Positions 45,701 to 57,499 of a DNA stretch of 64,000 bases are shown in pieces. A model generated the notes under the pieces. That model saw only the letters and a program-made list of their open reading frames with translations, did no database searches and was not told the origin of the DNA. Position 1 is the first letter of the stretch. Every line of letters begins with the position of its first letter. This stretch comes from Medicago truncatula. Taxonomy: Eukaryota; Streptophyta; Magnoliopsida; Fabales; Fabaceae. The DNA is taken from contig NC_053044.1 of NCBI RefSeq assembly GCF_003473485.1, forward strand, positions 35,158,091 to 35,222,090, given 5' to 3'. The position numbers were made by a program, and so were the translations under genes.

Positions 45701-47070
45701 TTTTTTTTTGTCGTGGGTGGTTCTTTGGCAGGGTTATGGGAGATCTCTTTGGTTGATGCAAGGAATGTTTAAAGCCAATGGAGGATGCGGTTTTGTTAAA
45801 AAACCAGATTTTCTATTAAAAACTGGTCCCAATAATGAGATTTTCGATCCTAAAGCTAATTTGCCATCGAAAACTACTTTGAAGGTGAGGCCTTTACGGC
45901 TTTTAGATTTGAGTAGTGACTTTTACAAGGGATATGTGACATGTCCATTATTCAAGTGTCTTTAGACTTGATTCTTACAAAGGTCATGCTTTTCTTACTC
46001 TTAATTAGGTGACTGTATACATGGGAGAAGGATGGTATTATGATTTCAAGCATACACATTTTGATCAGTTCTCACCTCCAGACTTCTATGCAAGGGTATG
46101 CTAAGACTTAAGATAATTTATGGGCCTGTATAAATTAGTTTATTTGAACTTATCTACCGACATAAGAACTTGTGAGTCTGTTTGTGAAAGCTTATAAAAA
46201 CAACTTATGACATGCCCATGAGCTGTTTTCAGCTTAATTCCAAAAGCTCTCTAAGATAGGTTAAGAAAACAGCTTATAAGCAAAGAATTTTACTTTGTTT
46301 TATCCTTTGTTATTGAAATAATCTATACAGAAGCACATATATGTTAAATGCTTATGTTATAAGTACTTAATTAATGCTTATGTTATAAATTAGTTTATTT
46401 GAACTTATCTACCGACATAAGAACTTGTGAGTCTGTTTGTGAAAGCTTATAAAAACAACTTATGACATGCCCATGAGCTGTTTTCAGCTTAATTCCAAAA
46501 GCTCTCTAAGATAGGTTAAGAAAACAGCTTATAAGCAAAGAATTTTACTTTGTTTTATCCTTTGTTATTGAAATAATCTATACAGAAGCACATATATGTT
46601 AAATGCTTATGTTATAAGTACTTAATTAAGCTTTATCCAAACAGTTATGTTCCAGTTATAGCATCCATATATTTTTCTAATGCTTCCTTGCAGTCTAATA
46701 GATATGAATATAATAAGTGATAACTTCCCTTCAGTGCTTCTATCATTTCTACTCTATTTGATAAACTCTTATGCAGGTTGGAATCGCTGGAGTCCCTTTT
46801 GACACTGTTATGAAAAAAACAAAGTCAATAGAGGATAGTTGGTTGCCTTCTTGGAATGAGGTATTTGAATTCCCGCTTTCCGTTCCGGAGCTGGCACTGC
46901 TTCGCATAGAAGTTCATGAGTATGACATGTCTGAGAAGGATGATTTTGGTGGACAAACATGCTTGCCTGTGTGGGAACTAAGAAGCGGAATTCGAGCAAT
47001 TCCATTACATTCCCGCAAAGGAGATAAATACAACAATGTAAAGCTTCTCATGCGCTTTGAGTTCATCTGA
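42753..47070 (+). CDS. Phosphoinositide-specific phospholipase C (second tandem copy)
   Basis: Nine exons: 42753-43076, 43900-44096, 44189-44324, 44437-44679, 44775-45004, 45331-45448, 45732-45884, 46009-46095, 46777-47070, giving 593 residues. Intron positions match the upstream paralogue. Key residues are present: His126 ([10 protein letters not shown]), Glu156 and Asp158 (VIELDIWP), His172 in VLHGMTLTTP and the Glu of TLEDHL. The linker is very acidic ([15 protein letters not shown]). The Y and C2 domains are complete ([20 protein letters not shown]). Met174 after HG is odd: the paralogue has Lys and most plant PLCs have a basic or small residue there. It is created across the intron 2 junction. 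The last intron carries a 255-bp duplication and intron 1 a MITE. Both PLC genes share orientation, so unequal crossing-over could have multiplied them. Confidence 0.94.
43461..43794. mobile_element. MITE in intron 1 of second PLC gene
   Basis: The ends GTGTATGTTTGGTTCTG and, as inverse complement, CAGATCCAAACATGCAC match at 15 of 17 positions. The body has repeated AATTGATTTT motifs and no ORF. Another partial copy starts near 43310. The target duplication is unclear (TTA versus ATA). Confidence 0.6.
46131..46629. repeat. 255-bp tandem duplication in last intron of second PLC gene
   Basis: TAAATTAGTTTATTTGAACT recurs at 46131 and 46386, and the copies are almost identical through ATGCTTATGTTATAAGTACT. 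The unit itself resembles an old MITE also present near 6620-6790. Confidence 0.9.
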
Positions 47071-47650
47071 ATTTTGTGTATCCTCTGCTATATATTTTGT
47101 ACAGTCATTACATTATAACGCAAGAGTTTGTATGTAGTAGTGCCATATACTGTTTATTTTATTGATTTTTTTTGTTTGCATTATGGTATTTACACGAATA
47201 TCTAAGGGTGATAATAATTATTGGTGGATGAATATGTTGTTTGTACCAAAAGTGTGTTTTGTTTGATTATGAAATGTTGCTCTAAGAAATAAGATGTGTC
47301 TCATTGTGTTTTGGATTTTGACATTAGTTGCAAAGGTTAGTCCCACACCGTTCAATAGTGTAGTAAGTATCCAAGAGATCTATTATAAAGGTTAAACTCC
47401 TTCAGCAGTGGATAACATGTCTTCCTGTTGTATTGGGTTTTCAAAAACGGCTTTGAGTTCATCTAATCCCAATATTTTGGTGTTTGGTCTTCCCTTGAGT
47501 TTAATTGGGTTGCCTTGATCTCTTAGATTTTTTTTGCCAACCCTAATTTATAATTAATATTGATTTCTATGTTATAGATTTCAAAAAACATGAATTACTG
47601 GAATTTATAAATGAATTTCGAAGAAATAAACATAAAATCATCAAATTTAA
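47071..47650. other. 3' flank of second PLC gene, source of later copies
   Basis: Contains TCTGCTATATATTTTGTACA just after the stop and GTCCCACACCGTTCAA near 47340. Diverged copies of these occur at 50490-50770, 55247-55330, 57150-57310, 58880-58960 and 60085-60325. This shows the later fragments came from genomic duplications that included the 3' flank. Confidence 0.7.
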
Positions 47651-47651
47651 T

Positions 47652-48380
47652 TTTCCTTTTTTTTTTAAAACACCAAAATAAAATATATTAATCTAGCAAA
47701 GTGTCAAAACCAACGCAAGGTGAGTACTTCGAAACGACTCTAAAAAGTATCAAAGTACAATTATCTTGAAAGTCGAGCAGAAAACAAAAAAGTTCACGAT
47801 GATTAACAAAACTCATACAAACAATTGGGCTATGCCACCATAGTTGAAGATCAAAAGACAAAACTGTGATTTTCACTTTCAACCATGAAGAGGTTAATAT
47901 CTTTGCTTTATCGACAAATTGTTGAATTGAAATTTGTTTAAGTTGGAAACTTTAAGAGTTTCTCTCCTTTCAAATAATCCACACCGTAGGTTAGATGAAA
48001 AGTATACTAGAATTTCTTCAAAAACCTTCGTAAGTTACCAAGTTGACTAACATGCTCAACAATACTGTAAGGACAAACATAATTCATTTTTAATCATTGA
48101 AGTGCCAAAGACCACCGAAGGACGAGCAAGTAAGAAAAAAATGATTGACATTCCCCTTAATGTCACACCCACCAGAACAAAGAATATTATTTTACGCTAA
48201 TACTCATCGCCACAACAAGTCATCTCTAATAGGAATGTTGTTTCATAATAATCGCAACCAAACATCGTCACCTTTAAAGGAGATTCCCTTTGCCATAACA
48301 TGTTTATGAATTTAGACCAAGAAGACTTATCAACATATTGTATACCCCACAAGTTGTATAGCCTTTGTCGGGGTCTAGCT
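47652..48380 (-). mobile_element. LINE 3'-end fragment, decayed
   Basis: Minus-strand reading gives WQRESPLKVTMFG near 48280 (zf-RVT-like PLKV motif), CSGGCDIKGNVNHFF near 48170, and then LTSSWLKVKITVLSFDLQLW and WHSPIVC, matching the C-terminal end of the LINE at 9.7-15.8 kb. A poly(A) tail appears as T at 47652-47667. Several stops and frameshifts. The 5' portion is absent, as with truncated LINE insertions. Confidence 0.65.
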
Positions 48381-48384
48381 GTCA

Positions 48385-48720
48385 ATCTCAAGTGTTTTTG
48401 TTTTGACTTCGGTTGTGGTGAGGATGTGAGATTTGATTTACACTTCCTGTTAGCTGCATCAGGGCATTGTTAATACACAAATGCAACTCCCTTGAATTTA
48501 TTATTCAATTATAATATTGAAATCATGACATATATTCACTAATCTGTTTTCTCTATGGGAGATCTCTTTGGTTGATGCAAGGAGGATTTAAAGCCTGTGG
48601 CATATGCGATTTTGTTAAAAAGAAGAAAAAAAAAATTAGATTTTCATTAAAAACTGATCACAACTTGATGCTTTGAAAGTGAGGCCTTTACTGCCTTGTG
48701 ATTTCAGTAGCGATTTTTAC
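48385..48720 (+). pseudogene. PLC fragment a: intron 6 and exon 7
   Basis: Matches second-PLC intron 6 (GTGGTGAGGATGTGAGA near 48415) and exon 7 (GGAGATCTCTTTGGTTGATG, AAAGCC, GATTTTGTTAAAAAG at 48558-48620). It retains the intron border. A frame-breaking A-run follows. Confidence 0.75.
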
Positions 48721-48764
48721 AATTTGCTGCTTTTCTTATTCTCAAGCCCTCTGAATTCATCTGA

Positions 48765-49400
48765 TTGTGTTTTTGCATTGACTTTCATTGTGGTTCAGAT
48801 ATGAGATTCGATTTACACTTCCTTTCAGTTGTATCAAATAATTGTTGTTAATACATACATTCAAGTTCAACATCATTGAACCTATTATTTACTTATGATT
48901 TGGCCAAATTCAGATCATGCATGAAAGACTTTCACTAATCTGTTTTTGCTGTGGCAGGAGAACAAAAAATGGAGTGAAGATGGTTATGGGAGTCTCTTTG
49001 GTTGAGGCTAGGAATATTTAAAGCCAATAGAAGATGTGGTTTTGTATCCTAAAGCTCATCACCGCCTGGAGATTTGAGGCCTTTGTCAAGGGCTATGTCC
49101 ATCATCTGTCACTTTTTCAATTTGATTTTTGTGGACAAACTTGCTTACATGTGGGAACTAAGAAGTGGTATTGGAGCATTAGATGGTGAAAATAACAGAG
49201 GCCTCAAGATAATATGCAAGGCTTGCAATAATCAATATGAACTGTGTTTTGTATCTGAGTTATTTCCAAAACAAAAGATAAATAAAGTCAAACTGTTTTG
49301 ATACAAGTTATAAGTTGTTTTAATAAGTTAAATTTGAATATTGCTTTAAGAAATATGGTGTGAATCGCTGTATTCGATATTGTAACCACAATTTAAGAAA
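48765..49400 (+). pseudogene. PLC fragment b: intron 6, exon 7, part of exon 9
   Basis: Intron 6-like sequence (48765-48955) is followed by exon 7 remnants (GGTTATGGGAGTCTCTTTGG at 48980) and then an exon 9 piece (TGTGGACAAACTTGCTTACA, GGGAACTAAGAAGTGG at 49130-49175). Exon 8 and intron 8 are missing. 3'-flank-like sequence continues to about 49400. Confidence 0.72.
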
Positions 49401-49409
49401 TATTGACTC

Positions 49410-49670
49410 ACTATTTTTCTCACAATGTTCATTGGTTAATAGCTAACCGATTAGTTATAAGATAACTTGAGCTAGTCTATTAATACTTGTGATATGTAAC
49501 CTTCCCATTTAATAACTCTCTCATTCTTAGAGTGCAAGCAACACCTTTGCACTAACAATCCAAACATACATAAGTTATTGTTTACATTGAATGCACTTTT
49601 ACCTAATATCAATATGATATTGAGCTGTCTATAGCACTTTGTAATGAAAATATAGTAAATCATTACGATT
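49410..49670. repeat. Duplicated block shared with 61340-61560
   Basis: GATAACTTGAGCTA and TTGAATGCACTTTTACCTAA are followed by TATCAATATGATATTGAGCT at both sites. The latter part resembles intron 5 of the second PLC gene (TAGTATGATATTGAACTT), so it is a piece of another PLC copy. Confidence 0.7.
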
Positions 49671-49745
49671 GGGACCTTGAAGTGTGCTCCTCTCAAGGTC
49701 TCAAGTTCGATTCTCATCAGTGTCAATTTCGGTGGGTTAATTTGA
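49671..49745. repeat. Possible degenerate SINE
   Basis: AGGTCTCAAGTTCGATTCTC resembles a tRNA box B and is followed by an A-run. No box A or target duplication was found. Confidence 0.35.
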
Positions 49746-50389
49746 CTTCTTAGAAAAAAATATGCTGCACCATCATATATACACCTGCTGTCAAGTGGTC
49801 TCCTCCAATCATTCCGTCATCAAGCCCTGCATTTTAAGAATCGTATACATAATTCTAATCCTAATAATTCAACATTCATTATGATTGTATATTATCACCT
49901 AATATAATTCCAAACACACACACACACATAGACTCCATAAACCATTATGATTGAACATTCAAATTCGGAACAATGTAAAGCCTTGTCCTCATTTCCATAG
50001 TTATTTAATTATGACTGTTACACACCATATGTTTTGCTATCCAAAGTTCAATGTTCTCAACATACTGCTAGATAAATAAAAGCCAGAACTGAAGCCGGAT
50101 TATGCAGCACCAAGCATAGCTACCCCTTATGTTAGAGATAAAGTTACACTTATATCTTAAAGGTATTCTATTTCATTATTCATATTTCAGATTCAGAAAT
50201 AGCATTAATCTTCCCCATCAAACACCTGCAAAAAGATAAATATCAAAATAAAGTAAGGCAAAAAAATGATTAAAAATACAAATACTCTTAATCAAGCAAG
50301 AAATGTGAAGAGTCTTATTATCAATTACAAAAGCACTTAGACTTTGAAATCCAATGGGCAGACGTTGTTGTTGAAAGGCGGTACAAACA

Positions 50390-50780
50390 TGTGTGCGAAA
50401 GATGGCTTTGGTGGACAAACATGTTTACTTACATTCCTCCAAAGGAGTTAAATAAAACAATGTAGAGCTTCTCATGAAATCATCAGATTTTCTTCATCCT
50501 TTGCTCTATGTTTTGTACAGCCATTACGATATTTACACTATTAGTATTATCTATCTAAGGATGTGAGAATAAAGATTGTGTTTCGTTTGTTTTGATTGTT
50601 GCTTTAAGTTTAAATTTAAGAAATAAAATGTTGTATCACTGTGCTGTAATGCTTGTTATCTAATAGTAATACTACACAACTCATTATGAAGTCCCACACC
50701 GTCCAAAAGTATGACAAATCACCAAAACATCTATTATAAAAATTGAATTCCTTCATACTTTAAAGCATATACCGTTGTTG
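50390..50780 (+). pseudogene. PLC fragment c: end of exon 9 plus 3' flank
   Basis: GATGGCTTTGGTGGACAAAC at 50400 and AGAGCTTCTCATGAAAT at 50465 are exon 9 pieces. TCTATGTTTTGTACAGCC and GTCCCACACCGTCCAA are 3' flank. The middle of exon 9 is deleted. Confidence 0.72.
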
Positions 50781-51545
50781 GCTTTTGACAACGTTGTGGC
50801 AAACTATGTTGAACACCTTGACCCGCACATTTAGCCTGTTATTTTACCTTCATTGTTGAAGTTTTGAATTCTGCTCAAAACTAGCTCGCTAAATGTGTTG
50901 GAATTAAGGTTTTTTGATGGTTTGCATCCCCAATTTTAAAACTAATCTTTTTATTTTGAATTTTAATTTAAAGCAATAAAATAATATAATTTTGATTTAT
51001 GTTTCAAAATTATGAGTTAATCAAAACTATTATTTTATAAATATAAAATTATATTTCAAATATAAACTAATTATTTTCCAATAGAGAAATAGACCATAAA
51101 TAAATGTATGGAAAATAAAGAAGGTTTGGATATTGTTTGGTCTATACTATAGAAAAGAAGAGAGAAGTCTTGATTATTTTTAGTTACAATAATATTTTTT
51201 TTTTTTTTTTTTGAGAGAAGTTACAATAATATTCATAAAAAATATTATGTATTTTAAGAAAAAAGATACAAAATAACGGTGGGCCCCAGCCATTTCTTTC
51301 TTCTTTATTCTATTCTAAACAATCAAGAGAAATTTTGATATAAATAATTAGAGATAATTCTATATGTATGTTTGAAAAAGCATAAACTATTTTGTATTTG
51401 TTTAACATAAACTATATGAGTATAAGAAAAAATTTAGTTTCTTTCTATCAAAATTAATTTTTTTAAGAAAAATAATTTATATTTATTTTTGTAATAAACT
51501 GAAATTGCCAAAAAGCTAAGGAATAAGACAAAAGATACTAGACCT
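50781..51545. other. AT-rich region, no gene
   Basis: A T-run at 51189-51210 and AT-rich sequence. Nothing was recognised. Confidence 0.5.
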
Positions 51546-51549
51546 AATT

Positions 51550-52100
51550 ATATCAAAATACATAAGAAAACGCAATTGGGCGACGTCATCTAAAATTGAT
51601 AAGGAGAATTCACTAGAGTTGGCTAAACGATCCAAAACATCGATTTGCTTCCCGATAAATATAATTAATGTAAATATGCCAAGAATCTTTGTTAATCAAG
51701 TAGCTAATCTCACTTACGAGAAAGAAATATGTGTTGTATAACCATTTCTTATGATATTAAGTAACACTTGAGAGTTAGTTTCCACATAAAGGGAAGTGAA
51801 GAGAAGCTGCTTGGGAAGGCGGAGATCATATGATGTTAAAAGTAGGGAGATCACTTTCGGATCCTTTCTGTCAAAATCTGCTTATAATAGTTGCATAATA
51901 GAATATTGATTGGCGCAGAATATGGCAACTGAACGCGTGTCCGTTCCTTCATTTGGCGTCTTATACATCAATGCCTTCTAATAAGGTCTCGACTTGTGCA
52001 AAAGGGGATCCTTTGTGATAATACTTATGTGGATTGTAATGAATTGGTGGAAACAAAAATGCACATCCTTTTGTTTGCTTTAAGGCAACAAGCTATTGTA
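51550..52100. mobile_element. Retroelement debris: RNase H-like and zf-RVT-like pieces
   Basis: On the minus strand (about 51800-51550), LYVETNSQVLLNIIRNG and FIGKQIDVLDRLANS resemble the plant retroelement RNase H domain. On the plus strand (about 51900-52080), WRRIWQLN, FIWRLIHQCL, SRLVQKGI and CDNTYVDCNELVETKMHIL resemble zf-RVT. Both are decayed and in opposite orientations, so they come from rearranged or separate insertions. Confidence 0.5.
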
Positions 52101-52810
52101 AATTACTGAAGCTGGATAATCTTGTTTGTGACTTTTTTTTTTTTTTTTTGAACAAGTAGTTTTTACAAGACTTAAGTTTGATCGGACAAAAAATTGAAGG
52201 CTTTAGTCTGATATGTAGTTTGTGCGTATATTTTAGTCTTGAATTTGACATTTTAAACGTCTGATGTGATCTTTTTCTTTAAAGATGAAATGATATTAAT
52301 ATGTTTAAAAATCTATTTCATATAAATGGATTTAACTTGTCAAAAAAATAAAATATAAATGGATTTAAATATGTAATTTGATTGGTTTAAAATAGCCTAA
52401 TAAACTAAGAAATTATATGATAATCAATTAAATTATGACTTTAGTTAGTATACTCAATTTATAATTATTTTACAGAAGCATCTAATCATATATTAATGTT
52501 GTCACCTCAAATAATGATGTGATGCATGTATAAAATAATTGTACACTAACGGACTATACGATAATTAATTAAATCATAAACCATGGCCGATTATGATAAT
52601 GCTGTGCAAAGAGACCATTAACACAGGCCTCCAAATTTTAAGCTTTTAGTGTTTGATTTGATAAAAGTATTTCATTTTGAAATAATTTCTAGTGTCCAGG
52701 TCCTACAACAAAGAATAGAGACATGTTGAAAATGCAGATGAAGTTGTTCAACGTTCTCTTGACAATGTAGCCTTGATCAGATTCGCTGTAATTCAATAAG
52801 TGTGCATGGT
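52101..52810. other. AT-rich region, no gene
   Basis: A T-run at 52133-52149; otherwise AT-rich spacer. Nothing was recognised. Confidence 0.45.
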
Positions 52811-52814
52811 GAAG

Positions 52815-53380
52815 GTGAAGGTTTTGATCCTAAAAGAACATTACTAGTGAAGGAAATATTAGAATTAAGTGAGTGTAGTGTGCTCTTAATCATTTTACTA
52901 AAAGGAAATTAAGTAGTTTCATGGCATGAATGAATATTTTCATGTTGAACAACTTAATTTTATTATTGAAATACTCAGTTCGATAATTCTTGTCCATCAT
53001 TTTCTAAATTCGTTTGGCTGATCATGTACATTTATCTTATAGTTTGATTATATTATATAAAACTGCGTGACAGATTTGTATTGTTGGAGTGGGAGCTGAT
53101 TGTGTTAAGAAGAAAACAAGAGTAGAGACGGACAACTGGTATCCTATTTGGGACGAAGTGTTCAAATCCCGTTTGAGTGATCCGGAGCTCGCTTTGCTCC
53201 GGATCGCAGTGAAGGATAAAGATAAGGCATCAGATGAGACAAGGATTTTGGTTTGTTGCTTTGTGCGACAGAAAGGGAAAGAAATATAATTAATTATGTC
53301 AAGCTTTTGCTTCTTTTCCAACTTGAATATTCAAATATATTGTAGTAGGTATCATTAATCTAAATATATACAAGGTTTTC
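52815..53380 (+). pseudogene. PLC fragment d: exon 7 tail, intron, exon 9 of the first-PLC type
   Basis: TTTTGATCCTAAAAGAACAT (exon 7 end) is followed by intron 7 sequence close to the first PLC gene. Exon 8 is missing, and exon 9 starts near 53073: [42 protein letters not shown]. The C2 end is deleted and the frame is lost before VRQKGKE. It is closer to the first PLC gene than to the second (GADC, KDKD). Confidence 0.82.
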
Positions 53381-53404
53381 CTTTCTAGAAGCATCTGTAT
53401 CTAA

Positions 53405-54545
53405 AAGGTCATTGCAAGATGAAGAAACTTGGGGGAAAAGAAGTTTTTAGTTTGAGAGGTGATTCCAAGGTCTGATACTAACTCAATGGTGTTTATTATA
53501 AATTGCAATGAGTATATTGGCTGTTTGTTTTCTTGCTTCCCATCTTTAGCTGAACAGTGGGAATGATGAAGATGATCTTACTGATGACCGGGAAGATCTT
53601 GATGAAGCGGGAAATTCGTGTCAATATGCATCAGATGAATGCCTTAAGAGTGAATCGATTTCCATGTGCCTAGCCACCCCCAGTATGATATTGAACTTCA
53701 ATAACTCTTTGGTTTGGAAATGTTGTAAAATTTGGCTGTTGCATTGGCTCTTGTTTCAATCTTTTATGGTTGCCGAAGTTAAAGAAATATGAAATGAATA
53801 CTAGACAGTCCTTGACTACAATTGACATGATGTGTTCTTTATTTGCTAATGGAATGTAAGGTATTGATTTTCTGATTAGTGACAGGTTTACTCGGTAGAA
53901 TATGATGCGAGTGCATCCGAAATGTACACATATTACCTCAACAAATTATAATCCATTAGTTGGGTGGATGCATGAAGCTAAAATGGTTGCATTTAATATG
54001 CAGGTATCCTTTTTTAGCAAACTTCAAACTTATAACAAGAAACCTGCGAGATCTAGCACGGTTACTGATTAATAATGATTGTTTATTTTGTGTGTTTTTG
54101 TCTTGACTTTCATTGTGGTAAGGATATGAGATTTGGATTACACCTTTTCAGTTGTATTAAAACATTGTTAATACATACATTCAAAAGTTCAACATATTGA
54201 GATCATGAAAGATTTCCGGTAATCTGTTTTTGTTGTGGATGGTTTGTTGGCAGGGTCATGGGAAATCTCTTTGATTGATGCTAGGAATGTTGAAAGCCAA
54301 TGACAGATATGGTTTTGTTACAAAAACCAGATTTTTCATTAAAAACTGGTCCAACTTATGAGGTTTTTTTATCTCAAAGTTCATTTGCCACTGAAAACTA
54401 CTCTTAAGGTGAGGACTTTATTGCCTGGAGATTTAATTAACCCTATAGTTGGCTGCCTTCTTAGAACGAATATTTGAGCAGTTCCACGACATTCCTGTAA
54501 AAGAGATAAATACAACAATACAAAGTTTCTCATTTCTTGGAGACA
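53405..54545 (+). pseudogene. PLC fragment e: exons 4-7 and part of 9, second-PLC type
   Basis: In order: exon 4 end (ACTTGGGGGAAAAGAAG, 53425-53470), exon 5 (AACAGTGGGAATGATGAAGA, 53555), intron 5, exon 6 (GACAGGTTTACTCGG to AATATGCAG, 53883-54003), intron 6, exon 7 (54254-54408, ending AAGGTGAGG) and an exon 9 tail (CGACATTCCTGTAAAAGAGA). Exons 1-3 and 8 are absent. Intronic sequence is retained, so it is not a retrocopy. Stops occur in exons 6 and 7. Confidence 0.85.
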
Positions 54546-54689
54546 GAATGTTTAAACTTATTACCTACTACCATTAATTTATTAATTTGAAGTTTCAAAA
54601 TCTGATCTAAAACGCAGATTTTTACACTCAATAACCAATCAACAATCAAGCAGAGAGTTTCTTTCAACAAAAAAAAAAAATCAAGCAGA

Positions 54690-55330
54690 GAGTTAAGAAA
54701 TAAGATGTGTATCCGGTTGTAATAACCTTAGAAGACCACCTTACGCCTGAACTTAAATGTGTGGATAATGATATAGATTTTTTTTGTCACACCAACATAG
54801 TTTTGTATCCGGTTGTCAGTTACTTGGAATTCTAATTCTAATTCTAATAGGATTCAAAATGATTACATTCTTATACCTGACAGTTGATATAAATCATTGC
54901 TGCAGCAGATTTATTTTGATATTATAATTTATTATTAATTGTATTTGGAGCTCAATAAATGAACACAACAAATTATAACTCATAACTAGCGTAGATTCTT
55001 TCAACAAATTTCTCCATGTGCATAGTAGCTAAAAGTTGACACTATTGTTAAAAATATTAGATGGTTACTCAAACATTTGGAGACATACCATTTTGTCCTA
55101 CTGGCTACCTCATAAAGCTTGAGGCAAAACAAGAAATTCATGAGATGAATATAGACGTTTAATTGCTGCTATTCATGCTGGGAAGCCTAAAGATTGAATA
55201 GAGGAATGTCTCAAAGTGGAACCTGATAAAGTGAGATGTCTAAGTTTAAGTCCCACACCGTTCAACAGTGTTGTAAATATCCATAGATCTATTATAAAGG
55301 TTAAATTCCTTCAGTACATTAACAATGCCT
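54690..55330 (+). pseudogene. PLC fragment f: pieces of exons 3, 4, 5 and 3' flank
   Basis: TATCCGGTTGTAATAACCTT at 54710 (exon 3), ATGGTTACTCAAACATTTGG at 55062 (exon 4), TTAATTGCTGCTATTCATGC at 55158 (exon 5) and GTCCCACACCGTTCAACA at 55248 (3' flank) are joined without the intervening exons. A further pair of repeats, AAATGTGTGGATAATGATAT, occurs at 54759 and 55395. Confidence 0.78.
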
Positions 55331-55449
55331 TTCTCGGCCCTATTCGTTGGGTTGCAAAAGGGATCTATTTCATTGTTCCACACATTTTTTCTTGAACCTA
55401 AATGTGTGGATAATGATATAGATCTTTTTTGTCAACCCAAATATATATA

Positions 55450-57070
55450 AGAAAATTGTTCATTCACATTGGAGACCTTTATTTTTGAGATCTTAAATCG
55501 ATCTTACATAATGGAGATCTTCTATCAAAAGGTCTAAATGGGTTACACCAATAACTATTTATTAATGAAAAGCAACAAAAGAAATTCAAATAATGATTAT
55601 TTTATTAAAAAGTGGTGTGGGGTCCACTTAAGATTGGGGGTCTTAAGTTAGACCCTGAGTCTTAAGAAACCCTCCAAAAAAAAATTCACATTGGGAGTAC
55701 CTATTAGGTATCAGGTCTTAATTGGTAAAAACCCTATCAATGTTGATGCTCTTAGGAAGTCTGGTTTATTCTCCGGCATCCTAAAATTACATTTTTACCT
55801 CCGATTGTGATTAAGTTGTGGCTATTAGGCGATGTGTAATTTGTAATCTGATTGTGTCTTCAAGTGGAAGCGATAATTGAGAGATGGCATATGGATGTGG
55901 TCATTGGTATATATTTCATCCAAAATTAGTAAAAGACTTGTGCATTACGTGACAATACGATAATTATATAAACAATAATTAGATTGTTAATATTGTAGAA
56001 TGTTTATTGCTATTTAATGAAAATTATGAGTATTAATATAATATATCTATTAAATATGTTTATCTTTTTTATGCAAAAATTCGTTAAATAGTTAAGTCAC
56101 AACAGTTATGGATTTTTTTTTACAAATATATGCAAAAACAAATTATTATGTACATGTATGATAAATTTGATACGGTAAAATTTTTGAAAACTCATCACTA
56201 TTTTCAAAATCAAAATTAATGTAGTGTTTCTATTAAATAACTTTTTATTTTATATGCAAAAGATTGTTCATTGTTTGCACCGCGCCCTTTGCAGTTTTTA
56301 TGTACTTATACCTGCATAAACAAATTTTTAAATACATATATGAGAAATTTGATACGATAACATTTTGGAAACTCGTGACTATTTTTAAAATATCAACATT
56401 TATGTAGTGTGTCTATTAAATAAATTTTCTTTTATATTTAAAACACCGTTAAATATTTAAACCGCTCTCGTTGAAGATTTTATATGCTTATATATACATA
56501 AGAAATTTTTTATGTACCAGTATGTGATAATCGATATGATAAAATTTAGAAAACTCGTGATTATTTTCAAAATATCGACATTAAGGAAATCATTAGTTTT
56601 AATAAGGACAAATTATGAAATTTTGTTGTACTTTTATTTTTACATATTGTTAGTAGTATGACCATTATATGTAATTAATTTTTTAAAAAATAAATAAATT
56701 AGTTTCATATTTATCCGTGAAAATTGCTTACATTTGTGATGAGCATTATCCGTAATTTATTTTTTAAAAAACAAATAAACTAAATTTTTCAAAATGATAA
56801 TTATGCACGTAAAAGTAAGGAGATCATTAGTTTTAATCAGCACGATTATAAAATTTTGTTGTATTTCAATTTTTATATATTGTTAGTAGATATAATTAGT
56901 ACAAAGATTTGGTTTTCTATGTATATGTACACTTGAGTCCTATTTCGATACCATTTAAATTTTATTAATTGATTTGATAACGATGATCCATGTTTCCTAA
57001 AAAAAAAGTGGTGCTCCATGTATTGTGTAATTTCATCTTGCAGAACGGTGTTTGATATCAACCTATTCTA
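55450..57070. other. AT-rich region, no gene
   Basis: About 1.6 kb of AT-rich sequence with several diverged repeats of a unit containing TATGCAAAAA...GATACGATAAAATTT (near 56150, 56340, 56520). No coding sequence was seen. Confidence 0.5.
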
Positions 57071-57074
57071 AAAT

Positions 57075-57490
57075 TCCTTCAGTTCCAATACATTCTCGCA
57101 AAGGAGATAAATACAGCAATGTAAAGCTTCTTATGAGCTTTGAATCATCTGACTTTGTTGATTCCTCTGCTATATATTTGGTACAACGATCACAATATTT
57201 TGTATCGCATATTGCATAGTTTGGATGGTGTTTTTTTCCCTTACAATATTTGTTGAGTATGGATCATAAGACGTCGTCTGTACTAAGAGTGCGTTTAGTT
57301 TCGAAATCTGATCAAACATGCATATTCTCCTAAAATGATCAATCAACAATCACTGCATATTATAGATGAAAGTCACACAAATACATTATGCAAAGAAACT
57401 CTTTAAACCCTTACAAATAAGGGCAGATAGAAATAGCAATGAATAATCCCTTTGGTTGGTGCATGAAATGTTTAAAGCCAATGACGATTG
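57075..57490 (+). pseudogene. PLC fragment g: exon 9 tail, 3' flank and an exon 7 piece
   Basis: CATTCTCGCAAAGGAGATAA and GTAAAGCTTCTTATGAGC at 57090-57140 match the exon 9 end, followed by TCTGCTATATATTTGGTACA. An exon 7 snippet (CCTTTGGTTGGTGCATGAAA) lies at 57450, out of gene order. Confidence 0.75.
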
Positions 57491-57499
57491 TTTTCTTTC

